From positions 1,843,968-1,907,967 of the forward strand of contig MNCI01034697.1 of assembly GCA_015680685.1 (NCBI GenBank): a stretch of DNA of 64,000 nucleotides, in the 5' to 3' direction. This document shows positions 25,520-38,020 of this stretch, one piece after another. Each line of letters begins with the position of its first letter. Within the stretch, counting starts at the first letter, position 1. A model generated the notes under the pieces. The model did not search any database and was not told the DNA's origin. It saw only the letters and a program-made list of their open reading frames with translations. Both the position numbers and the translations under genes were made by a program. The DNA comes from Gnetum montanum (taxonomy: Eukaryota; Streptophyta; Gnetopsida; Gnetales; Gnetaceae).

Positions 25520-25801
25520 GATATCATGGGGTCCTTGTTGAGGGGTTTCAGTAGTAGCCTTTACATATAGCCAAACACAATATGAACCATTTGTGTAACC
25601 TTGTAAAATATCATACCCCTAAGAATAATACATTAGTTTATAAAAAAAGTAGTTTTAAATGTTTTATAGTGCTATAAGACACTTTAGCTCTTGTTGTCTT
25701 CCTAAAGCTATGGATTTGATGCCTAGTCATACCTTTCCTAATGACTTGCTCGATGTCATTCTCACACTAATGATGTTTTGACCTACAATAGATATCACAA
25801 G
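25520..25801. repeat. Flanking repeat X, left copy
   Basis: About 280 bp, matching 38,921-39,208 at roughly 80% in the same orientation (shared words include CATATAGCCAAACA and AAAGTAGTTTTA). It runs right up to the E5 left LTR. Confidence 0.75.
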
Positions 25802-26672
25802 TGATGGGTAGTGGATATCCCCTAAGCCCAACCATAAAAATCACAAGTATTCACTAGCAATTTGGTCAAATTCCATAAACTTAGTTTCCAATGTGGCTAA
25901 TACTTCTAAATAGTAAATTGTGAGGTTGCAAGGTCATAATCTTCTTAATCCATACTTGTATCTAACTGTGGGCATGGTTAAGTGTAGTTAAAACATAAGA
26001 TATACATTTTTATAATGATTTTGTTATTTTTCTCCTACTAGCTAGATGATTGAATAAGAATGTGATAATTGGATTAACTAACTAATTGACTGTTTCATTA
26101 ACTAACTATTCTAACATGGAGCATCCATTCTCATTTACCATACATATCCTAAACTAGTATTAACATTGCTACATTACTAAGTGTAGCAAATATCCACTAT
26201 TGAGATTACCAAGCATAGATACTTTATGCTTGAAATGGTCATACTCATGTGTTTATGATTAATTTCATTAATTACTGAAGAACATAAATGTATAGTGCAT
26301 AGAAAGTAAAGTGCTAAACAAAAATAGTAAACTAGTCAAAATACTATAATGGATGTAGGAAATATCGATTTTATTATTGATCATGCAAATGTGTCTAGGC
26401 ACATGAGCACTCGAATAAAAGCTTGTACAATCTCATATATCCACACTATGGGTACTCAGAAGAAAAATATTCTAACTCTAAAGGAAAGAAATTACAAGAA
26501 TTTAGCTAACTCTACGATCGAAAGATGTCATAAATGTGAGGGGTAAGTGCATTTATATAGGCACTAACTATGTCAGCATTAACATATCTACACTAATGCA
26601 TCCTACCATGCATCAATAGGGATACATTGATAAGCATGTGTTGATGCAACCTGTCTTATTGACTATTCATCA
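25802..26672 (-). repeat. E5 3' LTR (871 bp)
   Basis: On the + strand TGATGGG...TTCATCA; matches 38,021-38,920. On the minus strand the TATA box CTATATAAATGC lies near 26,560, after a U3 rich in GATGCATC-like words. The outside edge on the minus strand is CAGTAGTGGAGGTA, a polypurine tract like those of E1/E2. Confidence 0.88.
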
Positions 26673-27289
26673 TACCTCCACTACTGACTAAAAACTCTTC
26701 TTTACATGAGCAAAAGTGGGATTGAGTTTCTTACAAAATTTGGAAATATGGAATTTATTAACAAAAAGATAAATTAACTAACTATAACTATTTCTAAGTT
26801 TCAGATTGTACATTGTTACAAAAATGAATGTTCATTATAATAAAACTGGATACTTTCCAAAATTTCAGCAAATGCCTGTAAGATTACTAAAGATGTGATG
26901 AACTCTTAAACAATGTCTAGATATGGAGGCTTTTGTGGCTTTGATGGTACTTTGTTCCATCCTAATGCTACTAGAGGTTGAGGCTAACATGTTGCTATCA
27001 AAAGTTTGAAAGAATCTAGTAGTACTTTCATCCTTTCTTCCTTGTGCTATCAATCATAAACAATCCATGTATCTTCACTAGTATGGGCCAGTGCAAGAAT
27101 ATGCCACAAGCATGGCATTGAAGATTATAATTCCTTCATGTTGACAAACTAGGTTGTGAAGGATTTATCTATATCAACCATCCTCACGAGATTTTGTAGT
27201 TCCTAGTAGTCATTCATTCTTCTTTCCAAGTACTTAGTAATAGATCATTGATTAGTGAATCTACTCCTAGAACTTCAAGCTTTGCATTG
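26673..27289. other. E5 3' region next to LTR, no gene seen
   Basis: AT-rich, ending at the polypurine tract. A 62-codon open stretch (minus 27,053-26,865) has no recognisable domain. Confidence 0.4.
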
Positions 27290-29560
27290 GCTATCTCCAA
27301 ATTTTTTTTGGTGTTTTTATGAAGCTTAAATTTTTCATTGTAAAGAAGGTAGGAACTAGTAACCTACTTCTCCAAATTGGTCCTTAGCCTTCCCACTATC
27401 AGCATTGCTAAGTTTGCACAATGAAGGTTGGCTAGCTTAAAGTACTCCATCTTCTTCTCAATTTGCAATTTCCTTAGGCATATTTTAGCCTTGTTAAATA
27501 CATTCATTCCATCAAAAATGGGCTATCATACATCATCTCTTTGTTGGAGTTACTAAAGACCCTCATTCATCTTTGCCTTTACCATTTGAATCTCCCTTTC
27601 ATTAACCTCCTTGAGCAATCCAACCTAGTCCTTGTAGTGATTTCTCACTTATTTAAATTTTTTGGCTTCATTCTTCTAAGAAGCTACCTCAAGGATGGTC
27701 TTTTAGTGAAGAGCATAGACTTTCTCTATCAAGAGATTACAATTTTCAGTTGTCAACCTCCTCAAGTCTAGGTTCACCTTAATAAGCTACTCTTACTACT
27801 AGAATATGCACTTAACTAGTTGATCTTTTTGCTACTCAGCATTGTGCAGGTAGTGATTATCCTTTGTGAGGATCAAATTTTCTTTTTGAACCTACCACAA
27901 GTCCTTATTAGTGTTAAAAGCCATGGATTCTGACAAGGAACTATTGAATATTGCTGCATATTTTGCATTCTCAGTTTATTGGAGTTTCAATTGAAGCTAT
28001 TGGAAAGCTTCATCTCTTATAAGCTCAGGGCTAAGAATGGTAAGGTTGGATAGATGGACATACAACTCAACAAGTTCAAAGGCCAACCACAGATTAGCTA
28101 TGGTGGTCCCCTCTAGTTGTACATTGGCAATAAGCAACCTACCCCTTATCTTAAGTAGCTATGACTAGTTTGTGATGATTTAATCTGAAAGATCAAAGAT
28201 CTCTAAAATCAATTGCTTGGTTCCAACTAGTCTTGTCAACATCTCCTCGTATTAGGCAGTGCTCATCCAACAACTCCCTCCTCTTATAGATGCATGTATG
28301 TATACCATGGTAGCAATGCCAAGTACAATTGCTGCAAGAGCATTTAGAGCTTCAACTACCCTATCAATCACCAACTCTATTGTTATCTTTTATCCTTTAT
28401 GTTGCATGACTAGGATGGTTACCCCCTTACCCTCCTCCAACATGATAGAGAAGGTGCAACATTTCTTGAAATGTTAGGAAATGTTTATCTAGGAATGGAT
28501 ATTGTGATCTCTCAACTACTTGGATTGGGACAAGTGGGTACTTGGTTCTTTTAAGTTAAGAACAATGGAGTAGTCTCACTATCTAGCTAGCTGATGGTCC
28601 TTGCAATCTCATTTAAGTGGCTCATGATTGGATGGTAGATCGATGATTGCCCACCACCTGTAAACCCTTGTTGTTGTTGCATCTACTACTTTATAAGATT
28701 TCTTAGTTATTCTATAGCTACGAGCATCTTCAATGTAGTCTTTGAGGTTTTAGGTGGTGGTGGTGGTGGCTACTCCTCTTCTTGTAACTTAGTTGTTGCT
28801 TGTCTTTCATCATCTCCTACCAAGATGCAGTAGGAGCATGACAATCCACATTGTTGGAATAATGAGTTATTTCTCCCATGTTGCACAACTTGTAGATGAT
28901 ACCTAAAAAGGGGAACATCTTCCTTCCCTTCTCATTTTTCTTAAAACATTTCTTGATCTCTAGGAAAATAAGGTAGGGAAGGCTGACTAGGAACTTTCCA
29001 CTTAGATCGGCACATGCTTGGATAGAGAAAGCAGTAACTTTACTAGGCCTCACCATAGGATTTAGTGATAAGCTATAATTTTAAATTATTCTCTCTCTCT
29101 GCATTTGTGAGAGCACCATACTCCTTTCAATCCACCTCATAGCCTCACTAAATCCACTTCTTTTCTACTTCTAGGTCCACCTATGTGGAAATCTTAGCAA
29201 ATTTGGTCCCAATGTCTAGCAAATCAAGGACCACCATAATGATCTCAACTAAGTAGAAGATGATGATATCTTAAATCTTCACTAACACATCTCCTTATCA
29301 ATTGTTCTAACATAGGTAGGTCTCTTCCATGTATCATTCTATATTGTTGGAGAAAATGGACCACATGGGAGATCCCTGTAATTGTGTGTAGACTTTCTAT
29401 GGTGCTAGCTTAAGGAAGGGGCCAAAGTTCAACTCTTAGAGAATAGAACTTTGGACCTTCTTGGTCCTAATCTTCTCTAAGTAGGCCTCTATAATAGTGA
29501 TCTTTAGGCTAGGCCTTAGCATAGGAACCTTGTCCTGTCTGGACTAGCCAACTCTGGTAG
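27290..29560 (-). pseudogene. E5 post-pol ORF (env position), decayed, unknown function
   Basis: Reading the minus strand, broken frames give protein-like sequence for about 2.2 kb. The order is ITIIEAYLEKIRTKKVQSS near 29,480 and then ACADLSGKFLVSLPYLIFLE in a 79-codon open piece (29,056-28,817). Next are EEMLTRLVGTKQLILEIFDL near 28,230 and NLWLAFELVELYVHLSNL near 28,090. The last part is a Lys/Glu/Leu-rich coiled-coil-like end (RKLQIEKKMEYFKLANL, near 27,450). Athila-group elements carry an extra ORF at this place, sometimes called env-like. I see no signal peptide, fusion motif or membrane segment, so an envelope role is not supported. It could also be a captured host fragment. Confidence 0.5.
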
Positions 29561-30204
29561 TGGAAATTTGATGAACAAATTCTACTTTAGGATTCTCATG
29601 AAGGGATCCTATGAAAGAAGTTTCTTCTATTTCTTGCTTTTGGGGTTGCTATGGTTACTACTATTGTTTGTCCCTTCCTTCTCTAGGTTGCTTCTCTATG
29701 GGCTATGAAGGTCCTCCTACCTGTGGTCCTCATTTTGGTACCATCTATGATCACAAACATAGCCCCTTATTAGATTTTTACTTTATAATCCTTACTTAGT
29801 TTAATACATTTCTTATTAGATTAGGTTATGTTTAATTAATGGGTATTTAAAATTTGGTTATTTAACTTTTGGTTTGTGATCTTGACTTACTACAGTATTA
29901 TTTAATTCCATTAGCTATCAAAGTTTATTTGTTGGCCTTAACTCTCTATGGTAATTGATTTAATATTATTTTAATGGATTAACCTTGGGAAGTTAGAAAA
30001 AATTTCAAAAAATTTGATGCCAAAAATCAAAGGTTTGTATCCCCCACAATGTAGAACTTACCTTTAGTAACATAAGGATTGAAAAATGGAGAAAAAGATA
30101 GTGGTTTGAAAGTTATGGCGCTAGGAAGGTTCTTGACCTCTGAAAAATGGCAAAAAATCCTCTTACTATTTGGAAAAATGATGCAAAATGAGCTAAGTAT
30201 CATG

Positions 30205-30290
30205 AATATTTATAGTATTTTTGCACTGCATCGATGGAAATGCATCAACTCATCCCACTATGTCCACAAGGATGTGTTGATGCAACCATA
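30205..30290 (-). promoter_or_regulatory. U3-like promoter segment inside E5, upstream of the post-pol ORF
   Basis: On the minus strand GGTTGCATCAACACATC is followed by TGATGCATTTCC and then ACTATAAATATTC. This resembles the E5 LTR U3, which reads GGTTGCATCAACACATG, then GATGCATG words and TATATAAATG. It lies about 650 bp upstream of the post-pol ORF remains. Confidence 0.45.
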
Positions 30291-30299
30291 CTTGGCAAA

Positions 30300-31640
30300 G
30301 GTCCTCTTTACAAAAAGGAGGAATTTTGGACAAGTTTTGAGATGAAACAAGAGTCCAATGAAAGCCAAAAAGATGTAGAATGATGGCAACAACATAACAG
30401 AGGATGATGCTAGTGTAAGAGAAGAATTTAAGAAGATTTAAAAGAACTTAAGATGCCAAAGGAAAATAAAATTGGATGTTTGAATGCAAGTTGATGAGAT
30501 TGATCACAAAAATGATCAATGGATAGGAATTTTAACTTGAAGTAGACTAATGAGAATGCAAGTGAGTCCTTCCTAAAGCAAGCTTAGGTCTCTAATGTTC
30601 TTGCATGTCCTCATCATAAGGAGTCCATAGGCACTAAGGATGATTGATGATTGTTTTTAGCTAAAACCTATATCTAGGAATGAACCATCTTAGGATTATA
30701 TAATCATCATAACAAATGCATCAATTAACCATGATATGAGGTAGTGAGGTGGTATGTAATTAGTTGAGAATGATGATGGAAAGAGAAGTGTGGATAGATG
30801 ATATGCATCTAGGTCACATGATATCCTAATAAAATTTATGATTAAGATGATCCAATACCATTTCATTCCTAGTCAAGTCCAGGTCCATTCCATATTCAAT
30901 GACTTCATACTAATATATTATTTTTCTTTGATCATCAAGATTTCATGACAATTCCCAAAGAATAACCACCATTCCAAGAAAAGAAGAAAAGAGAAGCAAG
31001 AAGGGAGGAAGGACCTTAGTTAAAGGGGTATCTTCTAGCATGGGTAACATATCTTTCCAACCCCATAACCAATGCTTGTAGTCAATTATTTTGTCTAAGG
31101 GATATGCTTTAAATTATCATTTGTATTTTTATATGGGAACTACACCATGCAAAGACATTCTTCTTGGTTATTTTTTGACAAGAGGAGTGATGATATACCA
31201 ATGAAGAAAATCATAAAACTTGAGAAAGAAGTTAGGAAGAGTATACAGTAAGTTCCCTAAAAGTCACACCCTTTTTCATTCCTTCTAGTACATTCCAAGT
31301 TCATCAAGTAGTAAGATCATTGGTTACTTTTAGTTATAATGTAGAAGGATCTCATGCTTTCAAAATGTAGAGCTTCCCTAGAACAAATGGAAGGGATGGA
31401 TTTCATGGACCTTGAAACACCACCAAAAATTCATGTTGCAAATCCCATTTTTTAACTTGAGGCAAAATTTTATTGTAAATGTGATAAATGTAGCCCATGA
31501 GCTACAATCTTGCATACTTCAACTTTTTGTGATTGAAAAATGCCTCAAAAGTTGTTGTTACCTCACTTATCAAGTGGAAAAGGTACCTTATGTCTATATT
31601 TGGGCTTAGGAAAGCTAAAAATGCTTTGGGAATGGCCAAA
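30300..31640. other. E5 3' region, no gene seen
   Basis: No convincing frame or repeat; only short open stretches on both strands. Confidence 0.4.
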
Positions 31641-32995
31641 ATTAGGATTTTCATGGGTTTTTGTAGGGGTATAGCTCCAACTGCACTAGAACTATCAATT
31701 CCATTTGGGAAGCTCAATTTTGTCTAGGAAGCTATATTCCATTTAGGAAGCTCAATTCTATTCCAAAAGCTGATGGGGATTTTCAATTCCAATCCAACAT
31801 AGTCACTACCAAAACCAACTAGAAATGCAATGCTGGAAGTGTTGGGATTTTCCATTTTGGAATTGGTGGCATTTTTCATTTCCATTTCCATTTTCTCAAT
31901 AGTGGCTAGCATAGTCATCCCAAGTCTTCAGTAGTTGCACATTGCTAGTGTAGATAGCATTTCCAAATGGTAATAACATTTTCCAATGGGAACAACATTT
32001 TCCAATTGTTTTCACAATTCCCAACATTTTCCACCATTTCCAACTTTTTTCTTATTTTTCATAATTTTTTGCATTTCCCAACAACCTCAGCGTAGTCCAT
32101 CAAAGCTAGCATAGTGAGGATGGTGTTAGCATAGTCACAAAAGTTCATTTACTATTTTTAGTAAACAAATGGGTTTGGTGGCTATGGTGTATTCCAAACT
32201 TACTATAAATGGTAACTACACTAAGGATTATAGCCATTGTAACCTACAAATTAACACCAATTTATCAGCAATCATGACAATGATGTGCAGACTAAAAACA
32301 GCCAATTCCACCCTATATAAACCAAACATGAACACTCTATTCTATTCCAAACTTAACACAAGCAATAGCATTTTTTCATTTTCATAGTTAGAAAGCCTTT
32401 GCAACCTTGTAATCACCTTGGCAATAAAAATGGTACTACACTAGGCACAAAAACTTCCAAGTAATACCATTGCACCAAAAGTAAAATACCATTTGTGACC
32501 ACATTGTTAATTCTAGTGGAAACCAATGAGAAATTGTTGGAAACTAGAGTTGGAAAGAATTCAAACCATGAAGTTGATGTAAAACATAGCCTACCATCTC
32601 CAACAAACTTCAAGCTCCTACAAGCAACTTCTTGTGCTCTTAGCAAGAAATCTATACTTCATGAACCTTATTCTTTATTTTCCATTTTAATAAAGTTGTA
32701 GTTCTTATTGTGAAAATGTTAGTTTACATTTTCATTTTTGTGTTTGTTTCTGCTATAAACCTATAATTCCATTTTATCTTCATCTTCATTTTTGTTTCTG
32801 TTTCGAATGCTATTTTACATTTCCATTCGCATCTTTGTTTATGTTCTATAAGTCCCTAGGTGATCGGCCAAACCACTCAAGGCACCTTGAATTCCATTTC
32901 TAAAGGCCCTTGGGATTTGAGGTTTAAACTATTCCAATGCTTGGGATTTTTGGTTCTTGTTCTAGCAACCAAATTTTCAAGGTCCAATAGACCCA
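31640..32995 (+). repeat. Probable + strand LTR fragment of another element
   Basis: A CTATATAAACC TATA block at 32,312-32,322 and a TTTAATAAAG polyadenylation-like signal at 32,687-32,696 are spaced as in an LTR. A CA end at 32,995 lies four bases before a Met-tRNA-like primer site. The left boundary is not visible and was set by where the sequence style changes. No second copy lies in the window. Confidence 0.45.
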
Positions 32996-32999
32996 CTAC

Positions 33000-33013
33000 T
33001 TGATATCATTAGC
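33000..33013 (+). promoter_or_regulatory. Degenerate Met-tRNA-type primer-binding site
   Basis: TTGATATCATTAGC resembles TTGGTATCAGAGC, the common plant initiator-Met-tRNA site, with two or three differences. Confidence 0.4.
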
Positions 33014-33409
33014 AAATTAAAAAAAATTTAATTGAGTATATAATTTAGAGATGAAATTTTGCCCTTAGTAAATTAATCATGACATTAATGGTTGCATTCT
33101 TTAAATTCAAGTATTACCAGTAGGAATGGAAAAATCAAAGATTCCCTATAAAACAAGATAAAATACTAAAGAGGAGAATGAAAGAAAAGGGAAAATATAT
33201 AAAATAATTGATAAAATATTCAAGAAAATGAAAAACATATGAAGAAGGGTGTAAAACAAAAAGGTGAAAAATTGTGTTAGTTCTCACAAGATGTTAGTAT
33301 GGATGGCCATCTCCTCCATGACTAAGTTGAGAGGAGGAGATTTAAAAAATAGAGTGTGCTTACTCTTGCTCTAAGCTATTAGTGTTGGTGGTTGGTTACC
33401 CTAGATTCT

Positions 33410-34600
33410 AGGAATGGCTTCACTTATTGGATGTTAACCAATAGACATTTCTTTAGGCTTGATGGGTGGTAAATGCTCATGGCACTAGAAGGGAAAGTTA
33501 CATAAATGATGTAAGGTCCTTCCCATAGCATTTGAACTTAGTACATTGTGGTACATGCATGGAATTCTAGTAAAGGACCTCATCACCAAGTTGGAACTTA
33601 GTTGTTCTTAGTCATGTATCATGATGTTGTTTGACATGTACCTTGTGCATTTCATTCATTATCAAGGCTACTTGTCAATTCTCATCTAGCACATTTAGTA
33701 TCATTAGGAATTCTTTTTGTGCTAAACTGAGGTCAAGATCAAGCTAACAAATGGTTGACAGTGTATAGAGCTTAGCTTGGATTGGAAGTGTTGGCAATTT
33801 TTTGTACTCTAACTCATAAGGAGAGTAACTTGTAGGAAGTTTCCATGTTGATCAATATGCCCAAAGAGCATTATTGAGTTTCAAAATCTAATCCTTTCTA
33901 TATTGACTAATGGTTCATGTTAGGATCCTAGTTATCTCTCTATTTATAACTCTAGCTTGTTCATTAGCTTAGGGGTGATAGGGGATTATCAGTGTCTATT
34001 TCATCCCCAAGTGTTGCATTAGTTTTCAAAAAGTAAACCTTGTGAAGTAAGTTCCATTATTTGAAATTTGTTCTTTTGGCACACCAAATGTACTTACCAC
34101 ATTTTGCTGAACAAATTATGCTACAGTGGAGGATGAACAGTTGATAATGGCTGCAACTTCAACTCACTTGGTGTAGTAATCAACAACAATAATGATATAG
34201 TGATTAGTTCCATGAATTCAATCCCCAATAGGTCAAAGGACTCCAGTGGTTGGATCCACTATTGAGGCCCTTCCATTCAGGCCATCATTCCTCCATCTTG
34301 TTGGCAATGCTCACACAAATAAGAAAAATGATGGACATTCATGAAAATGATTGACCAAAAGTATCCTTCCATGAGGATGTTCATAGCCATTCTTCTTTCC
34401 ACTTAATGGCCAACTCACTTAGTGTAGTAGTCAACAACAATAATGATATATGCCTTCCCATTGAACATGGAAGTAATTAGTCCCATGAATTCAATCCCCG
34501 ATAAGTCAAAGGGCTCTAGTGGTTGGATCCACTATTGAGGCCCTTCCATTTGGGCCATCATTCCTCCATTTCATGGCTGCTGCATACATGCATCTTTGAA
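33410..34600 (-). pseudogene. E5 integrase, rearranged and decayed
   Basis: On the minus strand, protease-side sequence (RCMYAAA at about 34,580) jumps straight into the integrase linker and start of the catalytic core (34,570-34,411: IIIVVDYYTK). It then restarts with the zinc finger (NVHHFSYLCEHCQQDGG, about 34,340-34,290) and repeats the core start (34,298-34,160). The tail reads GPYIIYVTFPSSAMSIY near 33,500. RT and RNase H, which lie between protease and integrase in E1, are missing. Stops and frame changes are common. Confidence 0.8.
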
Positions 34601-37600
34601 CATTGAATGCCTTAGCACACTTATTTCATGTAGTGATGGATGTGATTTGCATGGCCCATATCCTTTGCACACAATGGCACCCTGTGTCACTCTATGTAAT
34701 GCATGGAACTTGATTCTTCTTCATTTTTCCAAATTCATTTTCCTTGAAGAATTCCAAGGAAATATCTTGAATTGCCACCTTAGCATCAATTGTGCTAAGC
34801 TAAGCACTTCCCATGATGATAGGAAAGTCCCCTCTTTAATTATCCACATGGATGATTAGGAAATCGGTAGGATAAGGCCATCCATAGATGGTAGTTACTA
34901 TGTTTCTACTAATCTGAAGGGGATAGTGATGGACTAATTTGCAAGCTCTAGTCTAATGTTACATTTCTTTAATGGATGTAGGTTCCATATCTTTTATATT
35001 TCTTATAAAATCAAATTCACTCTAGAACTTGAGTCAAGTAGAGCTTTGTAGGGATCATTTCCTATGATCTACAAATAGATAAGAGGACTCCTAGGATCAG
35101 ATCATTTTCTAGGAACGTGGTTAACCTTAATTTAATCTATGACCACATGGGTTAATGTAACAATATGTACATTAGAGGATCTTTGGTTTAAATGAGGCTT
35201 GAGAGAGGTTTAAAAACCATAGGTGTCTACAAGGGTTTCTATGGACTATTAGTCCTGAAGAAAGCTCTCTTTTGAGGTTTAAGCTCTAAACCACTTAGAC
35301 AATTATTCAATAGTAAGTTAACAATCCTCATGGTGTTTCTTTGTTGTGGTTGTGGTGGAATCTCTCCCTACATAGGTAGAGCATGTGTTAAAGGCATGGT
35401 GTTAGATGGTGTAGGGTTATGTGAAGTATATTGAGGAGGATAAGTAGAGGATGAGTCAAGTCATGGAATATGGATTTGATAATATTCTAAAGGGTAGTAG
35501 TGATAAGCAAAAGAAGTGTGGATAGCAAAGGCATGAGGAGATATGGGCTGCTAGACATAATATCCATAGGAATTCAACTACCAATAAAGGTACTATTGTC
35601 GTGGTGATGGCATCCCCCACAACTCTAGATTTTGCCATTGTTGATATTATTCCTAAGATTGAGGTGGTGATCCACTTGGATAATATTGTGTTTAGTAGAA
35701 CTACTACTTGTAATTGCCTTATGGGTAAGGCAAGCTCTTGGGTGGCTACCTCTTTACAAATTTTGGATTTAAGAAATACACCCCAAATTCTTATGCAACA
35801 AAACAAGACAACATCCCTTAGGATGTTCGTATTGGTAGATATCGCATTCATCATCATCCATTTTTACTCTAGAACCTCATTGAGAGGAAGCTAAATGAAG
35901 ATGCTCAAGTAATTGAGATGAAGCTAACTCAGCAAGAGGAAGCCTCAAGAACCAAAGTTCATAGATGGATTTGTACATCCATCTTTTTTCTTTTACTTTG
36001 CAACCTCATCGACTACTACAATCTTAGCTTTCTATTAATTATAATCCATTTTTGTATCTTTCCTTCTTCTTCTATCTTAATCACTACTTTCTTGCTCTAT
36101 CTTCTTCTCTATAATCTTAAGAGATATTTGAACCTTCTTGTCTAAGGAATTCCACATTTTGTTTACTTTAGCTGATATTTTAGTAATGGATTTTTGTATT
36201 GGCAAGGTCTTTCTGTACACCCCTTCATCTAGTTATGCCTCCTCCTTCGAATCATAAAAATGTATTTCCCTTTTACGAATGGAGTCTCTATTGTATTCCT
36301 TTGTACTTTCATGTTTTTTCAATTCCCCTTCTTCTTTTACCACTTGTTCAAACTTTAGAAAGTCTCCCTTAGGCATAGACCACAAGAGTTTCCATTATTT
36401 TGTGCTGAAGTCCATCTATGATATGGTGAAGTTGCTCCCTTTAAGAGAATTCATGGCCTGGGCATCAATGCAAGAGAGAGTAGTACTGACCTAGAGCTAC
36501 ATCCAGTGACTCATGATTTCCTTACTTCTATCCTTGAATATGTTTCCTCAAATTGAAAATTCTGGAGTATGTATGGTACTTATCATTAAACAATTCTAAT
36601 ATTGTACTGTATTTGCGAATGAATTCTGGTTCTAAAGACTAGTACTAACTTTTTGCTTTCTTTTATAAGTATCCTCGGGAATAGTTTTAGCTTCTACCAC
36701 TCATTCTCAATGTTCCATATGGCATAGGCATCATGGAAAGCTTGTAGATGATGTTGGGGATTTGCATTATGTTCCCTTTTAAATTTGGAGATATTGTTCA
36801 TATTTAGCCTATTAATCCTACTATTCTTTTGATGCCTAGTAGGGACCCTAATTGCTTTTGAAACATTCAACATATTTCTAGTGACCAACAATGGTTCATG
36901 TTTGTCATCATATCCATTGTAACCCCTATTATGACCATGCCTCCTATGGAAAGTTCTATTATGCCTCCTTTCTTAGTAATGCTTTTATTCCTCTCTGTGT
37001 TGACTCCCATCTTAGTTCCTATCATCATGATGGAACTTCCTATCATCTCCATTTCAACCCCGATCACCCCTATCTTTGTCTCTACCATGGCTTCTCTTGT
37101 CAGAATTCGATGATGAGAAGAATGGTGAAGGTGGAGGACTAGGAGAATAGTGCCTTCTAGTCCTTCTCTTTTGATCCTTATCCTGATCCTTATTATTATC
37201 TTTATTCTTCTCTTTGTCATTCTTCTTATCCTTAGATGAACAACTATGAAGCTCGTCTTTTGAGATTTCTTAGCCTTTGGACCTTATCATCCCTTCACCA
37301 AGGTTCTCCAAGGTTGACTACAATTAGTGGTGAAAGGTGTCTTCCTCAAAGAAAGGAGGATAATTCGTGTATTGAGAGTGCCCAAAAAAGAAATCCTTGT
37401 CCTCTTTATGTGGTTGTAGGAATAAGGGTGGTGGGAGTCATTTGTCTTTGGAGACTTCATAGCAAGCCTTCATATGTTTGTCTTTGGAGGCTTGATAGCA
37501 AGCCTTCATATGTTTATCTTTTTAGAGCTACGCTTTTGTAGGCTAATAGTCCCTGGAGATTTGATCCATGGTTTCATACTCAAGCCATACTATTTCAATG

Positions 37601-37858
37601 CCTAGTCTCATGAGTTTGGCCATAAGCATAGTGGGAATGAATCAATTAGGAAGTAACACAATGTTGTTGTCCATATCTCTCTAGCATAACTACTAATCTT
37701 GGTGGAGAATGAAGGTGAAGTTTGGATAATAAGGATCCGAATGGGCATAGACGACTTTTAGTTGCTGAGGCATGTCACCGGTAGTCCTCTACATCCTTTC
37801 TTCTTACTTATTGGATTTATCCCCATGCAGAGAAGATTCATTTTTGTGAAGTAGCCAT
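34590..37858 (-). pseudogene. gag: E5 gag and protease, decayed
   Basis: On the minus strand the first ATG is at 37,858. The order is HSDPYYPNFTFILHQD near 37,745, an in-frame 36-bp tandem duplication at 37,512-37,441, an Arg/His/Asp-rich section (37,220-36,920) and the capsid block (HLQAFHDAYAIWNIENEW, 36,745-36,694). A damaged zinc knuckle follows, CDIYQYEHPKGCC, with Tyr in place of the second Cys (about 35,849-35,810). The protease reads LLDSSSRVNLIL with the catalytic Asp at 35,035-35,033 and Ser in place of the motif Gly. The element cannot encode working Gag or protease. Confidence 0.83.
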
Positions 37859-37997
37859 TTTAGTAATGTGTCTTAAATGTACCTTATAATAACGTTGTTG
37901 TTATTATTATGGGGAATAAAAGATATTTTGTTATGTTCTCCTAACAATGCTTGTGTATAAATTCACTAGTTAATAATTTTAGCACACTTAGCTAAAC

Positions 37998-38019
37998 TAA
38001 GTCCCCAACAATAACACTA
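37998..38019 (-). promoter_or_regulatory. E5 primer-binding site
   Basis: On the minus strand TAGTGTTATTGTTGGGGACT lies directly after the LTR end. It is a decayed version of the Asp-tRNA-type site seen in E2. Confidence 0.7.
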
Positions 38020-38020
38020 A

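Noticed and set aside
27290-29560. Calling the E5 post-pol ORF a viral-type envelope gene
   Set aside because: No signal peptide, fusion peptide or membrane anchor can be seen; only its position suggests env.
35456-35857. 133-codon open frame on the minus strand
   Set aside because: It is an off-frame reading of E5 gag; the true frame nearby gives the zinc knuckle HPKGCC.
36867-37220. 117-codon Ile/Met/Gly/Arg-rich frame
   Set aside because: Off-frame reading of the Arg/His/Asp-rich gag section; the same artefact appears in E4 (56,414-56,764) and E1 (651-1,007).
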